DNA of 29,577 nucleotides from Candidatus Omnitrophota bacterium (GTDB lineage: Bacteria; Omnitrophota; Koll11; Gygaellales; JAQTUY01), in NCBI GenBank assembly GCA_028707105.1, contig JAQTUY010000003.1:1-29577 (forward strand), read 5' to 3'. The position numbers were made by a program, and so were the translations under genes. How positions within the stretch are numbered: the first letter of the stretch is position 1; each line of letters begins with the position of its first letter. Below the pieces are notes generated by a model. The model made no database searches. It was not told the DNA's origin and saw only the letters and a program-made list of their open reading frames with translations. Shown in pieces: positions 1-7,633 of this stretch.

Positions 1-253
1 GCTGGTGCAGTGTTTTTCCGCTCCAGGGGCTCCCCTTACCGATTTTGAAATACTTGTTATCGGCGTTGAGCGTGATGGTATCAGGAGTGAAGGTCTGGAA
101 TTTTACCGCGTCTGCCCCGGTTTTCTTGATGGCTTGTATGGATCTTACGGCAGTCTTAAAACTGTGGGCGTGGTTCGCGGACAGCTCAGCGACTATGAAT
201 ACCGGGTTGTCCGCGCCAATCCGGCGCTGTCCGATTTTAAAATTATTCTTCAT
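1..253 (-). CDS. pseI: Pseudaminic acid synthase PseI, N-terminal 84 codons (cut by window edge)
   Basis: PseI condenses phosphoenolpyruvate with 6-deoxy-AltdiNAc to form pseudaminic acid in the cytoplasm. Translating the minus strand from the ATG at 253-251 gives 84 codons that run off the window. They carry the NeuB-family start: VFIVAELSANH at residues 18-28, GADAVKFQTFTPDTITL at 46-62, then NADNKYFKIGKGSPWSGKTLHQ-type sequence at 64-84. The TPDT-I-TL stretch followed by the aromatic DNKYF and PWSGKTL is typical of PseI rather than of sialic acid synthase NeuB. The start lies 11 bases inside the end of the WbqC gene, with GAAGGA four bases upstream, so translation is probably coupled. The C-terminal SAF (antifreeze-like) domain must lie outside the window. 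Family assignment is firm; the exact nonulosonate made is inferred. Confidence 0.88.
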   Translation of the reverse strand, partial: MKNNFKIGQRRIGADNPVFIVAELSANHAHSFKTAVRSIQAIKKTGADAVKFQTFTPDTITLNADNKYFKIGKGSPWSGKTLHQ

Positions 254-1031
254 CTTGTCCTTCAATTTTATTCTGCGTAGAGGCATGCGAAGAATACATC
301 GCTTTCATCTCTTGCCAGGTTAACCAATTTTTAGTTCCACTACCGGCCATTTCCGCTGTTTTTTGCGCTCCCGCGTTGAAAAGCGCGTCAAGCACGGAAA
401 GACATGGTATAAAGCCTTGCCTTGAACTTGTTTGCGGATATTCCCGAGGGACAAAATCCTGAAAAAAAACTTCTATTGATCCTAAAGGAAATATCTTGTC
501 ATTGAGCATGTATTCAAAAGAACCCTTAGCGCAAAAATAATGGGTGGCTTTGCACCAGTTTAGTAATTCCGTTACCCGCTTTGAACGTTTTTCAATAGTC
601 TGATATTCTGAGCTGCAGCGGAATTGCGGCTGTAATCCCAGCATCGCGCATACGATCTTTATAAAGGCGATATTTTGTTCTGCCAATGATCCGTATGAAG
701 AGAATAACCACGACTTGATTTCGGGGGATATATCTTTAAAAAAAGGCGTTCCGGAATAGTTCATTTCCAGCCTCTTCCAAAGCTTCTCTCTCCAGGGGAT
801 CAAGTCGTTAGTCTTAGCCTTGTTTAGAGGCGCCCCGAAAGACTCAGCCTTAAGGATAGGCACCGTATACCATCCGGCCTCCCCCTTATTCACAAAGAGC
901 CTGTTCCTTTGATGGTAGCTCTGAACGGAGAACTGGAAATCATCCAAGAAGATAAAAATATCCGCTTTGGATATAAGTTCAAAGTATCCCTGCCAGGGCA
1001 TGAATGCCGGCTGCATCATCGCTACGTTCAT
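243..1031 (-). CDS. WbqC-family protein
   Basis: A 262-residue protein of the WbqC family, which is found in O-antigen and nonulosonate clusters and whose reaction is not established. The N-terminus MNVAMMQPAFMPWQGYFELI shows the QPxFxPWxGYF motif, followed by DIFIFLDDFQFS, a QRNR element and a WYTVP element, all in family order. I choose the ATG at 1031 rather than an upstream in-frame codon because the family starts just before the QP motif and because this ATG forms a four-base ATGA overlap with the stop of the GNAT gene. Its 3' end overlaps the pseI start by 11 bases. Sitting between a PseH-type acetyltransferase and PseI suggests a role in modifying or maturing the nonulosonate, but this is inference only. 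No signal peptide or membrane segment is seen. Confidence 0.82.
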   Translation of the reverse strand: MNVAMMQPAFMPWQGYFELISKADIFIFLDDFQFSVQSYHQRNRLFVNKGEAGWYTVPILKAESFGAPLNKAKTNDLIPWREKLWKRLEMNYSGTPFFKDISPEIKSWLFSSYGSLAEQNIAFIKIVCAMLGLQPQFRCSSEYQTIEKRSKRVTELLNWCKATHYFCAKGSFEYMLNDKIFPLGSIEVFFQDFVPREYPQTSSRQGFIPCLSVLDALFNAGAQKTAEMAGSGTKNWLTWQEMKAMYSSHASTQNKIEGQDEE

Positions 1032-1534
1032 ATTTTTAGTTCCATCCGGATCACTTTGCAATTATGGGCTTGCCAGTCAGCTTCAGGAACAGCGTCTTCT
1101 GATCCGGTAAACCCGCGTTGTTCATAGAGGCGCCTGGCGGCTTTATTAAAATCTGCCACATGAGCGATCAGCTTCTTCAAGCCTATCCGGCTGTCTGCCA
1201 GGCCGATGAGGAGCTCGAGCGCTTTTTTCCCTAGGCCCCTCTTGCGCATTGCGGGTTCGCCGATATAGATCCATAGTTCGCCTTCTTTTTTCTCAAGTGC
1301 TATATGCTTAAGCCCGCAATTCCCCGCGTGCGTGCCGTTTTGTATGATCGCGAACACTTTTTGCCCCGGATCTGCCAACGCTTTTTCAAAATAGCGCAGG
1401 TGCTCATCCCAGGTCGGCTTTTTGCGGATAAGGAAATCTTTTTGCAGCTCTGAGTCGGATACCCATTCAAAGGTCTTTGCTAGATGCCGCTCGGTAAATG
1501 GTACTAAAGATACAGCTACGTTTTTAGAGGTCAT
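1028..1534 (-). CDS. GNAT N-acetyltransferase, PseH-like by context
   Basis: A 168-residue GNAT-fold acetyltransferase. The N-terminus (VSLVPFTERHLAKTFEWVSD) matches the opening of RimJ/PseH-type enzymes. An acetyl-CoA loop is seen in the RKRGLGKKALELL stretch near residues 97-109, and the closing LYEQRGF motif lies near residues 136-142. In the pseudaminate pathway PseH acetylates N4 of UDP-4-amino-4,6-dideoxy-L-AltNAc. The position two genes from pseI and three from pseG makes that role plausible, but the primary sequence alone says only GNAT. The ATG overlaps the end of the radical SAM gene by 11 bases and no strong ribosome binding site is visible, so translation is probably coupled. An alternative is acylation of the sugar with another group, since GNATs in such clusters vary in donor. 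Confidence 0.78.
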   Translation of the reverse strand: MTSKNVAVSLVPFTERHLAKTFEWVSDSELQKDFLIRKKPTWDEHLRYFEKALADPGQKVFAIIQNGTHAGNCGLKHIALEKKEGELWIYIGEPAMRKRGLGKKALELLIGLADSRIGLKKLIAHVADFNKAARRLYEQRGFTGSEDAVPEADWQAHNCKVIRMELKI

Positions 1535-2588
1535 AATCAGTGCATTCCGCGCAGGGCTGGAGATTCCAGATGCTTCCTTTTTTGTTCATCTGTAGTATCT
1601 TGCTCCGCGTGCTCCCATTCCAGATCTCATAGACCGTATTACTGCCGATATTGCCGATATCCATCTGGTTATTATAGGCATTGTCGCAGATAGCCACGCT
1701 TCCGTCGGAATTAATAAAACAATCCGCGCGCTGGATGCGCTTACAGCTGGTCCGCTCGTTATGTTTTCTCAGCGACTTGCCTTCTTTATTGAATTTCAGG
1801 TCCGTGTGCTCAAGCATATTCACACTGATCAGATCGCACTTTTCGTAGAAATTCCGCAAGAATGGGTCGATCTCGTCAACAGTATGCTCCTGTTCGATGA
1901 TCTGCAGCCTAAAAAAAGGCTTTTTGCCCAGCATTTTTTGCTTTTTTTTGATCAGGGAATCCAGATTGGCAAGGATCTTACTCGACGGCGATAAAGGCGC
2001 GATTTTCTTGTAATTAACATTAGAGATACTTTGAAGGGAAAAATTCAGGAAGCTCAGCGAGGAACGCAGGAGAAAATCCTGCATATCACCATCGAGCAGG
2101 ATGCCGTTGGTGCTCAGCCAGATATAGCCCAGGTTTTTCTTGGTATTGACATATTCGACTAATTCTTTAAAGTGGGGATGGACCAGGGATTCACCGAAAT
2201 GATAAAGCCACAAACCTTCGATCCCGTGCTGATTTAGCTCATCGATGACGCTTTTATATTTTTCCTTATCTATATGCATCAATTTTCTTTTAAGGTTCAT
2301 CTGGGGACACATCCGGCATTTTGTATTACAGATACTGGTCATCTCAAAGAGCACGCGCTGTGGAAAGTCTTTGCGGCCGGGATAAGGGCTGTCCGCGGAT
2401 ACCCTGCGCACCGGAAATAACGTATATCCCTTCGCGGCTAAGGCATCCAGGCGCGCGATATTTTCCTTATCTTCGCATAATTCCAGATCCATGGTAACGG
2501 CCACAGGCTCTATGGTCCGCAATTCGCTGAACTTAGCGAAATATGCCTTCGTTGCGCCCCGGAACCGTGCCATCGGCAGGAATTCCAT
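1524..2588 (-). CDS. Radical SAM/SPASM-domain protein
   Basis: A 354-residue radical SAM enzyme. From the ATG at 2588, residues 1-78 form an N-terminal extension. The 4Fe-4S motif CNTKCRMC has cysteines at 87, 91 and 94. A GESLVHP element lies near 132 and an LSTNG element near 158-162. The C-terminal part has a SPASM-like pattern with cysteines at about 282, 290, 301, 346 and 349, including a DGSVAICDN segment, and could hold an auxiliary iron-sulfur cluster. The start forms a TGATG overlap with the methyltransferase stop and has GGGGAGGG four bases upstream, which rules for this ATG over the TTG one codon earlier. Radical SAM enzymes in polysaccharide loci can dehydrogenate, epimerise or rearrange sugars; the substrate here is unknown. 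Its place among the pse genes suggests a modified nonulosonate or modified glycan. Confidence 0.85.
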   Translation of the reverse strand: MEFLPMARFRGATKAYFAKFSELRTIEPVAVTMDLELCEDKENIARLDALAAKGYTLFPVRRVSADSPYPGRKDFPQRVLFEMTSICNTKCRMCPQMNLKRKLMHIDKEKYKSVIDELNQHGIEGLWLYHFGESLVHPHFKELVEYVNTKKNLGYIWLSTNGILLDGDMQDFLLRSSLSFLNFSLQSISNVNYKKIAPLSPSSKILANLDSLIKKKQKMLGKKPFFRLQIIEQEHTVDEIDPFLRNFYEKCDLISVNMLEHTDLKFNKEGKSLRKHNERTSCKRIQRADCFINSDGSVAICDNAYNNQMDIGNIGSNTVYEIWNGSTRSKILQMNKKGSIWNLQPCAECTDYDL

Positions 2589-3478
2589 CAAGCCCTCCCC
2601 GTGGTGGCGTATATCGTTACCTGCCTGCCCAGGTCCAATTGGGCCAGCGCGCGGTAAAAAGCGGATAATTTTTTCTCCTTACCGTGTTTTTTCATCAGGT
2701 CCTCAAAGGCCGCCCTTTTTTGATGGCAGGCTTTTCCCAGCTTATTATTTCCCACGTAAACATCGCCCATAAGCAGGAATAACTCCAGCGGAAAAGAAGC
2801 CTCGGAATGGATGACTTGATACCCGCAGGCCGTAAGGAGCTTGCGTAGGCTGCTCGCGCTGAAATAATTGATATGGTTAGGCGGGCAGATCCACCATTCT
2901 TTGAGCTTGTGTTCCTTATTGGCTACGGTTTGAAAGTCGTTGAATTCGTTCGGCACGTCGATCACCAGCAGCCCCCGAGGTTTTAACAATTTTGTTTTGA
3001 TCCGGCGCAGGATCTGCGCCGGATGGCGAAGATGTTCCAGGACGTTAAGCATAGTGACGACCTCGTACTGTTTGTTCCCCACGCACGAGAGATCTTCTAT
3101 TCCCGTTTGGAATATTTTAAAACCCCGCGCCCTGGCATATTTAGCGCCCTCCGCGGACGGTTCCAGCCCGCTTACCCGCATCCCTTTTTTATGAAAATAT
3201 ATCATGGCTTGCGCGAATCCAAATCCGATATCAAAAAGGCTCAAACCCCTGGTTTTACCAAAGTGCTCTTCACACGTCTTACAGATCGATTCCCACTTGT
3301 TATAAAAGAAATCCCGCTCTTCATTTTGTACCTGCAGAGAGGAATCGTTGAATTTCTTGTATCGGTCAGAGTAAAATTCCTCCAGGTAGTACTTATTCAC
3401 CTCTTCTTGTGACGGAATGGGCTCCGCGCGCAGGTAGCCGTATTCAGGGTCGGTTATGATCTTATATTTGCTTGCCAT
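2588..3478 (-). CDS. Class I SAM-dependent methyltransferase
   Basis: A 296-residue methyltransferase of the Methyltransf_11/23 type. The SAM-binding glycine-rich segment LFDIGFGFAQ is at about residues 80-89. It is followed by a GLEPSAEGAKYAR element (motif II acidic residue), a VVTMLNVLEHLRHP motif in which the EHL-xHP signature is typical of sugar methyltransferases, and an LLVIDVPNEFN strand. An N-terminal region of about 75 residues and a C-terminal tail of about 60 lie outside the core. I take the ATG at 3478, with AAAGGTGA just upstream; an in-frame GTG two codons earlier lacks a ribosome binding site. It is coupled to the radical SAM gene by a one-base overlap, so the two may modify the same sugar. 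It probably makes an O- or N-methyl group on a glycan or sugar nucleotide; the target is not known. Confidence 0.85.
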   Translation of the reverse strand: MASKYKIITDPEYGYLRAEPIPSQEEVNKYYLEEFYSDRYKKFNDSSLQVQNEERDFFYNKWESICKTCEEHFGKTRGLSLFDIGFGFAQAMIYFHKKGMRVSGLEPSAEGAKYARARGFKIFQTGIEDLSCVGNKQYEVVTMLNVLEHLRHPAQILRRIKTKLLKPRGLLVIDVPNEFNDFQTVANKEHKLKEWWICPPNHINYFSASSLRKLLTACGYQVIHSEASFPLELFLLMGDVYVGNNKLGKACHQKRAAFEDLMKKHGKEKKLSAFYRALAQLDLGRQVTIYATTGRA

Positions 3479-3498
3479 ATTCACCTTTAGCTATTAAG

Positions 3499-4587
3499 TT
3501 AATTTGTTTGTATCAATGTTTTGGCGCACCGTAAAGCTCCCAGCCCGTCAACCAGCTTTAAAGAATTAAGAGAATATCTTTTAAGGCGCCTCGGATGCGT
3601 AAGAAAATACTCGATATCTTTTTGGATGCGCGCGCTTTTGACCTTATGGCTTTCTCCGATATAAAAAAGGATATTTTTTTTGGCCAGGTATTTAATGATC
3701 TTGACTTGATTCCTGGCTATGGTGATGACTAACGATGGTAATCCCAGGCAGCATCGTTCCCAGGTCGTGATCCCGGCAGTGCCTATAAACAGGTCTGCCG
3801 AACGCATCAGCTTTGAGATATTTCTTACTTTATTATAACAAGTCAGGTTCGGCATTTTTTTTATCAGGCTCTCGATCATTATCTTGTGAGGGTTATTGAT
3901 CCCGACTGCCACATCCACGGAAATATCCGCGCGCTTAAGGCGAACGAGAGCCTCCAGCACTCTCTGCGTTTCGTTGGCCAAGTCCACTCCTCCGAAAAAA
4001 ACCAGGATCTTTTTGACTTTTCCATCGCGGCAGCGGGATTTTGCGCGGGCTTTTCTGAATTCAGGCCGCAATAACGCAAATTCCGGGCCAAGTAATTCCT
4101 TGCAGCCTTCAGGCAGGAGTCTTTTATAACGAAGGCGCATACCGGCGTACAAGTTTTGGTCAAGCAATATATCGCATTCATGACTGCGGTTTGCCAGGTC
4201 GTCTATAGACATGACTTTGTTTACGGCGGTTTTAAGTTTTTTTTCCCAGTTCCTGCCGATGGCGTAGTGGTCGACGATTATCCAGTCGGGTTTAATAAGA
4301 TTTACGATATCCAGCGTTTGGGCGGCGTCGTTCTGCCAATCGGCGCCCAGCCATTTTTTATACGGGTCCGGATCTTTTTTTATCATCCGGGACAGGCGGC
4401 AATGCGGCAGGCAATGCACTTTATAGCCTTTCTGCGCGATAAAATCAATAAGATCGCCTTCAAATTTGCGGCAAATAAAACTGATCTTGACCTTTAGCCG
4501 CCGTAATTCATCGGCAAAAGCCAGACAGCGCATCACATGTCCGGAACCGATAATATTTGACGAATCTACCCTGAAGCAGGCTTTCAT
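3499..4587 (-). CDS. pseG: PseG, UDP-sugar hydrolase of the pseudaminate pathway
   Basis: PseG removes UDP from UDP-2,4-diacetamido-2,4,6-trideoxy-L-altropyranose, releasing the sugar that PseI condenses. The 362-residue protein has the family opening FRVDSSNIIGSGHVMRCLAFA at residues 5-25, with the catalytic-type histidine of the GHxMR motif at position 17. It also has IIVDHYAIG near residues 103-111, LVFFGGVDLANETQ in the second half and GTAGITTWERCCLGLPSL in the nucleotide-binding C-terminal domain. The GT-B-like fold and length fit the PseG/SpsG family. One departure is GTAGITTWE where many members have an AxSTxWE form. It follows the aminotransferase gene after eight bases, with no obvious Shine-Dalgarno sequence, so translation may be coupled. 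Confidence in the family is high; the exact stereochemistry of the substrate is inferred. Confidence 0.9.
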   Translation of the reverse strand: MKACFRVDSSNIIGSGHVMRCLAFADELRRLKVKISFICRKFEGDLIDFIAQKGYKVHCLPHCRLSRMIKKDPDPYKKWLGADWQNDAAQTLDIVNLIKPDWIIVDHYAIGRNWEKKLKTAVNKVMSIDDLANRSHECDILLDQNLYAGMRLRYKRLLPEGCKELLGPEFALLRPEFRKARAKSRCRDGKVKKILVFFGGVDLANETQRVLEALVRLKRADISVDVAVGINNPHKIMIESLIKKMPNLTCYNKVRNISKLMRSADLFIGTAGITTWERCCLGLPSLVITIARNQVKIIKYLAKKNILFYIGESHKVKSARIQKDIEYFLTHPRRLKRYSLNSLKLVDGLGALRCAKTLIQTN

Positions 4588-4595
4588 ATATTTAT

Positions 4596-5906
4596 CTAAG
4601 TTAGGCGCTGAAATCCTGAATGGCAGACAGGCCCCTTGAGGTTTTTTTCCGGCTCCTTCTCTTTGGATATTTTCGCGATAAAAGCAAACGCTTTATCCGC
4701 CGCCTGGATATAAGAACGGAGATCCCCGTCTTTATGTGCGTATGAGGCATAGAACGCGTTCGTCGCCAGGAACCCTTGATCAAGCATCTTATGGTTAAAA
4801 ATGGTTTTCAGGACCAGCGGTTTGGGGTGAACGAATGAAAAATGGCCGAGCGGATATATACCCGATACCTCTATTTTGACGCCGTTCTTTTTCGCGCACA
4901 TATTCCAGCCGTCCTGGACCTTTTTGCCCACACGCTTTAAATGTTGGGGCACGTTTAGCTCTTTAAATTGGGCGATCGTAGCCAGCGCGGCTGCAGGACC
5001 GATTCTGTCCGTCCAGTAGGTGCTGCTGATGAAGGTATCCTGGGCCACCTGCATTACGTTCTTTTTTCCGATAATGGCAGCCATCGGGAAGCCGTTGCTT
5101 ATGCCCTTGCCAAAGACAGCGATATCCGGCTCGATGCCGTAAAGCAGGTGCGCTCCTCCGACATTCAGGCGAAAACCCGATGTTACCTCATCTACGATAA
5201 AGGCCGCCTTTAATTTACGGGCAGTTCGGCAGATGGCCTGGATGAACTCCTTGCTTGGGTCCTGGCTGCGGATGCATTCAAGGACTATGGCTCCCACTTT
5301 ATTGCCGTATTTATGGGCTGTCTTGAGGAACCCTTCGGTGTCGTTATATTTAAAAGGGTAAGAAGTGCCTTTAAGGGAGCGCGGCACTCCTAAGGGGCTT
5401 AAGCCCGGCAACAAGTGTCCGTCAAGCGCCCTGTTTGAGGCAAGATTTGCCGAAAGGTACCAATCATGCCAGCCGTGATAGCCGCAGAATAAAACCGTGT
5501 CTTTGCGGGAATACGCCCGTCCGATGCGGACCGATACGGCCATCGCGTCCCCTCCGCCCCTGGCATAGCGGGCCATCTCTGACCAGGGGTGGAGCCGGAT
5601 AAGCGTTCTTGCTAACTCTACTTCTTCGGGCGCGTTTAAGGTGGTCATATTCGCGCTGTCGATGGCTTTTTTGACCGCGGCATTGACGCGGCTGTCCGCG
5701 TATCCCAGGATGCAGGAGCCGATACCCATATAGCTCATATCCGTATATTTACGGCCGTCTAAGTCCCAGACCTTGCATCCTTTGGCCTTGCTGTAATACG
5801 CCGGCCATAGATCAGGCAGGCACATTTCCGGGCGTTTGGATAAAAGCTGGGTTCCGCCGGGGATAAGTTTTTTTGCCTGTAGGTATAATTCTTGTCCTTT
5901 TCCCAT
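4596..5906 (-). CDS. Class III (glutamate-1-semialdehyde-type) PLP aminotransferase
   Basis: A 436-residue class III aminotransferase resembling glutamate-1-semialdehyde 2,1-aminomutase (HemL fold). Features are the IPGGTQLLSKRPE opening, the CGYHGWHDW motif at about 141-149 that stacks on PLP, AAFIVDEVTSGFR with the cofactor aspartate near 239, and AVFGKGISNGFPMAA with the Schiff-base lysine at about 267. Housekeeping HemL would not be expected in this operon, and relatives are common in SpsF/PseG-type sugar clusters. Here it sits where a PseC aminotransferase would be expected, between a cytidylyltransferase and PseG, so it may aminate a keto sugar or sugar nucleotide. The ATG at 5906 has AAGGAG nine bases upstream. 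Family certain, sugar role inferred. Confidence 0.85.
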   Translation of the reverse strand: MGKGQELYLQAKKLIPGGTQLLSKRPEMCLPDLWPAYYSKAKGCKVWDLDGRKYTDMSYMGIGSCILGYADSRVNAAVKKAIDSANMTTLNAPEEVELARTLIRLHPWSEMARYARGGGDAMAVSVRIGRAYSRKDTVLFCGYHGWHDWYLSANLASNRALDGHLLPGLSPLGVPRSLKGTSYPFKYNDTEGFLKTAHKYGNKVGAIVLECIRSQDPSKEFIQAICRTARKLKAAFIVDEVTSGFRLNVGGAHLLYGIEPDIAVFGKGISNGFPMAAIIGKKNVMQVAQDTFISSTYWTDRIGPAAALATIAQFKELNVPQHLKRVGKKVQDGWNMCAKKNGVKIEVSGIYPLGHFSFVHPKPLVLKTIFNHKMLDQGFLATNAFYASYAHKDGDLRSYIQAADKAFAFIAKISKEKEPEKNLKGPVCHSGFQRLT

Positions 5907-5919
5907 TTACGCGGGCTCC

Positions 5920-6684
5920 TTAAGTTAAGACTTTGTCATTCTTGAGAGATTTGGCGTATCCTTCATTCCGGGATATCTTCGCGTTGATCATTTCGTATTC
6001 CGGATGGCTCTTCAGCAGCTTCAACACGTCCGTCATTCCAAAAGATCTTTTTTTGCCGTAAAGATGCCTATAGATCATGTCGATAAATTTAAGGTCTTGG
6101 GGGTTATCTAAGGTCCATCTTTTAGCCGATAGGTCATCCTGATGCTCTATTCCGGAAAGGGTGAACCGGCGCGGATTTTTCCAGATGTATGGAGTAACGT
6201 GCTCACGCTCTGATAACAGACGGGCTTCTTTCCAGGCTTTTTCCAGGGCATTGAAGGAAAACACCTCCACATCTTCGCCGTCCGGAAAGGTGTGCTTCAG
6301 GACGTTCGCGCTGTAATCCGCCCTGCTGCGCAGGTGATGGTTTATTACTTTATTTATGATCACAGGGTCTATCAAAGGGCAGTCGCCGGTTATTCGCACG
6401 ATATTATCCGCCTGTACCAGGCGCGCAGCCTGATAATACCTGTCCAATACGTCATTTTCCGACCCGCAATATACCCTCACTCCCTTTGCCGCGCACAGGG
6501 AGACTATATTCAGGTCTTCTTTTAAGATAGTCGTTGCCACCATTACTTCCTGTATCCTGCGCGCGCCTTTTACCCGGTCGATAATATGCTCTAATACCGG
6601 CTTCCCCGCCATCAAGCGCAGCACTTTGCCTGGCAGCCTTCGTGAACCGGTACGAGCCTGTATAATTGCTATAGTTTTGTCCAT
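5920..6684 (-). CDS. spsF: SpsF-type cytidylyltransferase
   Basis: A 254-residue nucleotidyltransferase of the SpsF family (CMP-Kdo synthetase homologues). It starts AIIQARTGSRRLPGKVL (residues 6-22), the P-loop-like NTP-binding motif with the QAR-xxSxRLPGK pattern typical of SpsF. It continues with VMVATT, SENDVLDRYYQAA and the metal-binding VRITGDCPLIDP (residues 96-107). It then shows the EHVTPYIWKNP element and WTLDNPQDL, also family hallmarks. In spore-coat and nonulosonate clusters such proteins activate a sugar acid with CMP or a related nucleotide, but few have been assayed. True PseF has a PARGGSKRIP motif and is not in the window, so this protein may replace it. The start forms a TAATG overlap with the aldo/keto reductase stop and has GGAAGG upstream. 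Confidence 0.85.
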   Translation of the reverse strand: MDKTIAIIQARTGSRRLPGKVLRLMAGKPVLEHIIDRVKGARRIQEVMVATTILKEDLNIVSLCAAKGVRVYCGSENDVLDRYYQAARLVQADNIVRITGDCPLIDPVIINKVINHHLRSRADYSANVLKHTFPDGEDVEVFSFNALEKAWKEARLLSEREHVTPYIWKNPRRFTLSGIEHQDDLSAKRWTLDNPQDLKFIDMIYRHLYGKKRSFGMTDVLKLLKSHPEYEMINAKISRNEGYAKSLKNDKVLT

Positions 6685-7562
6685 TATCCTTCCGTAATTG
6701 ACGCATTAGCCCAGTTAGACGGCACTATTATTTGTTCGTCATCGATCTTTAGTTTCGATAAGTCCTGCTTTACCCGGCCATAAGCGCTAAGAAAGCGGTC
6801 TGCCTCCAGGATTTGGCGTAAATGAGAAATATTATCAATACCCACGACTACTTTATCTATCAATTCATTAGTTAACGCGAAGTTTAAACACAAGGAGAAT
6901 ACCGGCGCGTCATATTCTTCGGCAAAACGGCGAAGCTGCGCTATCTGTTTTTTCGCGGGAATGAAACGCGGATCCAGTTTATCCGGATCTTTAAAAAATA
7001 ATCCTTGCAGGAATACGGAGCGGATATGGATATCCACGCCTTTTTCCCTTAATTCCCGGAAATAGCCGGAAAATCTTTGATCAAGCACGTTAAAGGGGAG
7101 CTGCACTATATCAAAGTGTATATCCCGCTTGAATATATACTCAAGCTCTTGAGGCGTATATAGAGAAAATCCGATCTTGCCGGCCTTCCCTTGAGCTTTT
7201 ACCTTTTCCAGCTCTTCCCAGATACGGCTGTCCTGTTGAAAAGCCTTGAAATCATGGATAAGGCAGGCGTAGAGCCGTTGTATCCGCAGGGCCGATAATC
7301 CCTTATCTATGATATTCCGGACGGACGCCGGCTCGCAAACAGGGAGTTTGGTGATCACATTGACATTTGCCCGCGTGATCATAAATTCGCCGAGGACCTG
7401 CTGGCTCTCTCCGTAGGCGTAAGCAGTATCGTACGTATCGATACCCGCCTCGTACGCTTCCGAGAGGATCGTTAAAGCTTCATCTTTGGGGATACGGCCC
7501 CTCGGGTTATTAATGCCGTAATCCATTCCGAATTGCGCCGTTCCCAGGACCAATTTTTTCAT
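6684..7562 (-). CDS. Aldo/keto reductase
   Basis: A 292-residue NAD(P)H-dependent aldo/keto reductase with a TIM-barrel fold. The four catalytic residues of the family are visible: Asp45 in DTYDTAYAYG, Tyr50 in the same motif, Lys72 in VITKLP and His103 in CLIHDF. The opening LGTAQFGMDYGINN is characteristic of the subgroup found beside SpsF-type cytidylyltransferases and class III aminotransferases in polysaccharide clusters. It presumably reduces or reversibly oxidises a carbonyl on the sugar before or after amination. The gene begins 71 bases after pseB, the second-longest gap in the window, with no good ribosome binding site before its ATG. Its stop overlaps the next start (TAATG). The substrate is unknown; the pseudaminate pathway as described does not need such an enzyme. 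Confidence 0.85.
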   Translation of the reverse strand: MKKLVLGTAQFGMDYGINNPRGRIPKDEALTILSEAYEAGIDTYDTAYAYGESQQVLGEFMITRANVNVITKLPVCEPASVRNIIDKGLSALRIQRLYACLIHDFKAFQQDSRIWEELEKVKAQGKAGKIGFSLYTPQELEYIFKRDIHFDIVQLPFNVLDQRFSGYFRELREKGVDIHIRSVFLQGLFFKDPDKLDPRFIPAKKQIAQLRRFAEEYDAPVFSLCLNFALTNELIDKVVVGIDNISHLRQILEADRFLSAYGRVKQDLSKLKIDDEQIIVPSNWANASITEG

Positions 7563-7633
7563 ATTGACGTGACTGCTGGAATAATCTAAAGGTGTATCCG
7601 CCGTATACCGTTGTTATGGGGGAGGAGCTTAAG

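Noticed and set aside
1..253. Sialic acid synthase NeuB or legionaminate synthase for the cut gene
   Set aside because: The TPDTITLNADNKYF and PWSGKTL segments and the PseB/PseG neighbours fit PseI better.
3023..3412. A 129-codon plus-strand open frame, and similar plus-strand frames throughout
   Set aside because: They lie opposite well-supported minus-strand genes, have low-complexity or arginine/serine-rich translations and show no known motif.
7563..7633. A promoter in the 71-base gap between pseB and the aldo/keto reductase
   Set aside because: A TTGACT is present but belongs to the end of pseB, and the nearest -10-like TAACAA is 19 bases away; too weak to call.
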